A DNA stretch of 13,518 nucleotides from Erysipelotrichia bacterium (GTDB lineage: Bacteria; Bacillota_I; Bacilli_A; Erysipelotrichales; Erysipelotrichaceae): NCBI GenBank assembly GCA_009916335.1, contig SAAR01000061.1, positions 1 through 13,518 on the forward strand, in the 5' to 3' direction. Every line of letters begins with the position of its first letter. Positions within the stretch are counted from its first letter, which is position 1. Of this stretch, positions 13,024-13,518 are shown piece by piece. Made by a program: the position numbers and the translations under genes. A model generated the notes under the pieces. The model saw only the letters and a list, made by a program, of their open reading frames with translations, was not told the DNA's origin and ran no database searches.

Positions 13024-13518
13024 ATGGAAAATAAAAACAACAAAGAAAATAAAAAATCAAATAAAATATTCAATATCTTTTTAGCCATTGCTGTACTAGG
13101 GACGGTGGGGTATACAGGTTATCGTTTATATGATGAATTTTGGTCAAAAGGAAATGAAGGGATTTATGAACACGCCAACACAGAAAAAAAGAGTGGAAGA
13201 AAAATAGATTATTTTGATTTGGAAGAAATTGAAAAAGAGACTGATAGAAGTTTATACTATACAGAATTAGAACGAGAACCCTATAAAGAAAATACTCTTA
13301 GTGGAGGTCAAATGGTCATCACTTCAGGAAGTGGTTACGAAAAATATTTGAAAGAAATTAATGGACTTTATGATAACGGAGAACCAGCTTTTCATTCAGC
13401 AGGAACCAGTCTAAGACATCCAGAGGATGAACTAGTAGACCCAGAACAAACATTGGCTTTTAATACATTTGTCAGCTATACAAAAGCGTTAGATGATAAT
13501 GGGCAAGAAACAAAGCTA
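13024..13518 (+). CDS. Membrane-anchored protein, 3' truncated by the window edge
   Basis: The frame opens at ATG 13024 behind AAAGGGGA (13009-13016) and stays open for 165 codons to the last base. The N-terminus is a short Lys/Asn-rich cytoplasmic stretch (1-14), then one membrane segment at about 15-36 (IFNIFLAIAVLGTVGYTGY), so the bulk should be outside. The visible part is acidic and polar (YFDLEEIEKETDR, RHPEDELVDPEQT) and contains no motif I recognise. Together with the upstream lipoprotein it makes two surface proteins in a row, though separate promoters are likely. The long hairpin lies directly upstream. The function is unknown. Confidence 0.75.
   Translation, partial: MENKNNKENKKSNKIFNIFLAIAVLGTVGYTGYRLYDEFWSKGNEGIYEHANTEKKSGRKIDYFDLEEIEKETDRSLYYTELEREPYKENTLSGGQMVITSGSGYEKYLKEINGLYDNGEPAFHSAGTSLRHPEDELVDPEQTLAFNTFVSYTKALDDNGQETKL

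Overview
The window looks like chromosomal DNA of a low-GC, Gram-positive gut Firmicute. It is AT-rich, has strong AGGAGG-type ribosome sites and some TTG starts, encodes lipoproteins with Firmicutes-type lipoboxes, and carries a tRNA-sensing T-box leader. The gene style (nicotinamidase-NAPRTase pair, YjdF-like membrane protein, T-box-controlled metNIQ) fits Erysipelotrichia or a related class, but that placement is inference from memory and cannot be tested here.

Left part, about 1-8640, is ordinary metabolic chromosome. It opens with the 3' part of a nicotinamidase gene followed by pncB and a YjdF-like membrane protein, apparently one NAD-salvage operon. A convergent alpha/beta hydrolase shares a bidirectional terminator with that operon. 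Next come a small DUF4352-like protein and a methionine importer operon, metN-metI-metQ. The importer is preceded by a complete T-box riboswitch with an AUG specifier, a 7-base antiterminator bulge and a terminator. A membrane-anchored extracytoplasmic protein then overlaps a Sir2-type NAD-dependent deacylase. Sir2 releases nicotinamide, which nicotinamidase and NAPRTase can recycle, so the NAD genes here are functionally linked although not in one operon.

Right part, about 8640-13518, looks like an accessory island. It starts with two pairs of TTGGCGG repeats bracketing a short segment that holds a possible gene remnant and terminator. Then follow a small possibly OB-fold-like protein, a 146-base inter-promoter/start leader containing a long rod-shaped hairpin, a winged-helix protein resembling Replic_Relax proteins of mobile elements, and an overlapping unknown gene. 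Two diverged paralogous small genes lie on the minus strand. A small lipoprotein gene has a perfect 21-base palindrome over its promoter region, and a membrane-anchored protein runs off the right edge behind a second long hairpin. No integrase, relaxase, transposase, rRNA, tRNA or CRISPR array is visible. Three promoters in this part share the layout GTTAT(A/C), 17 bases ending in GTC, then a TATAAT-like box, which suggests common control. The most novel-looking items are the rod-shaped leader RNA, the shared promoter architecture, the bracketed repeat segment and the paralogous pair.
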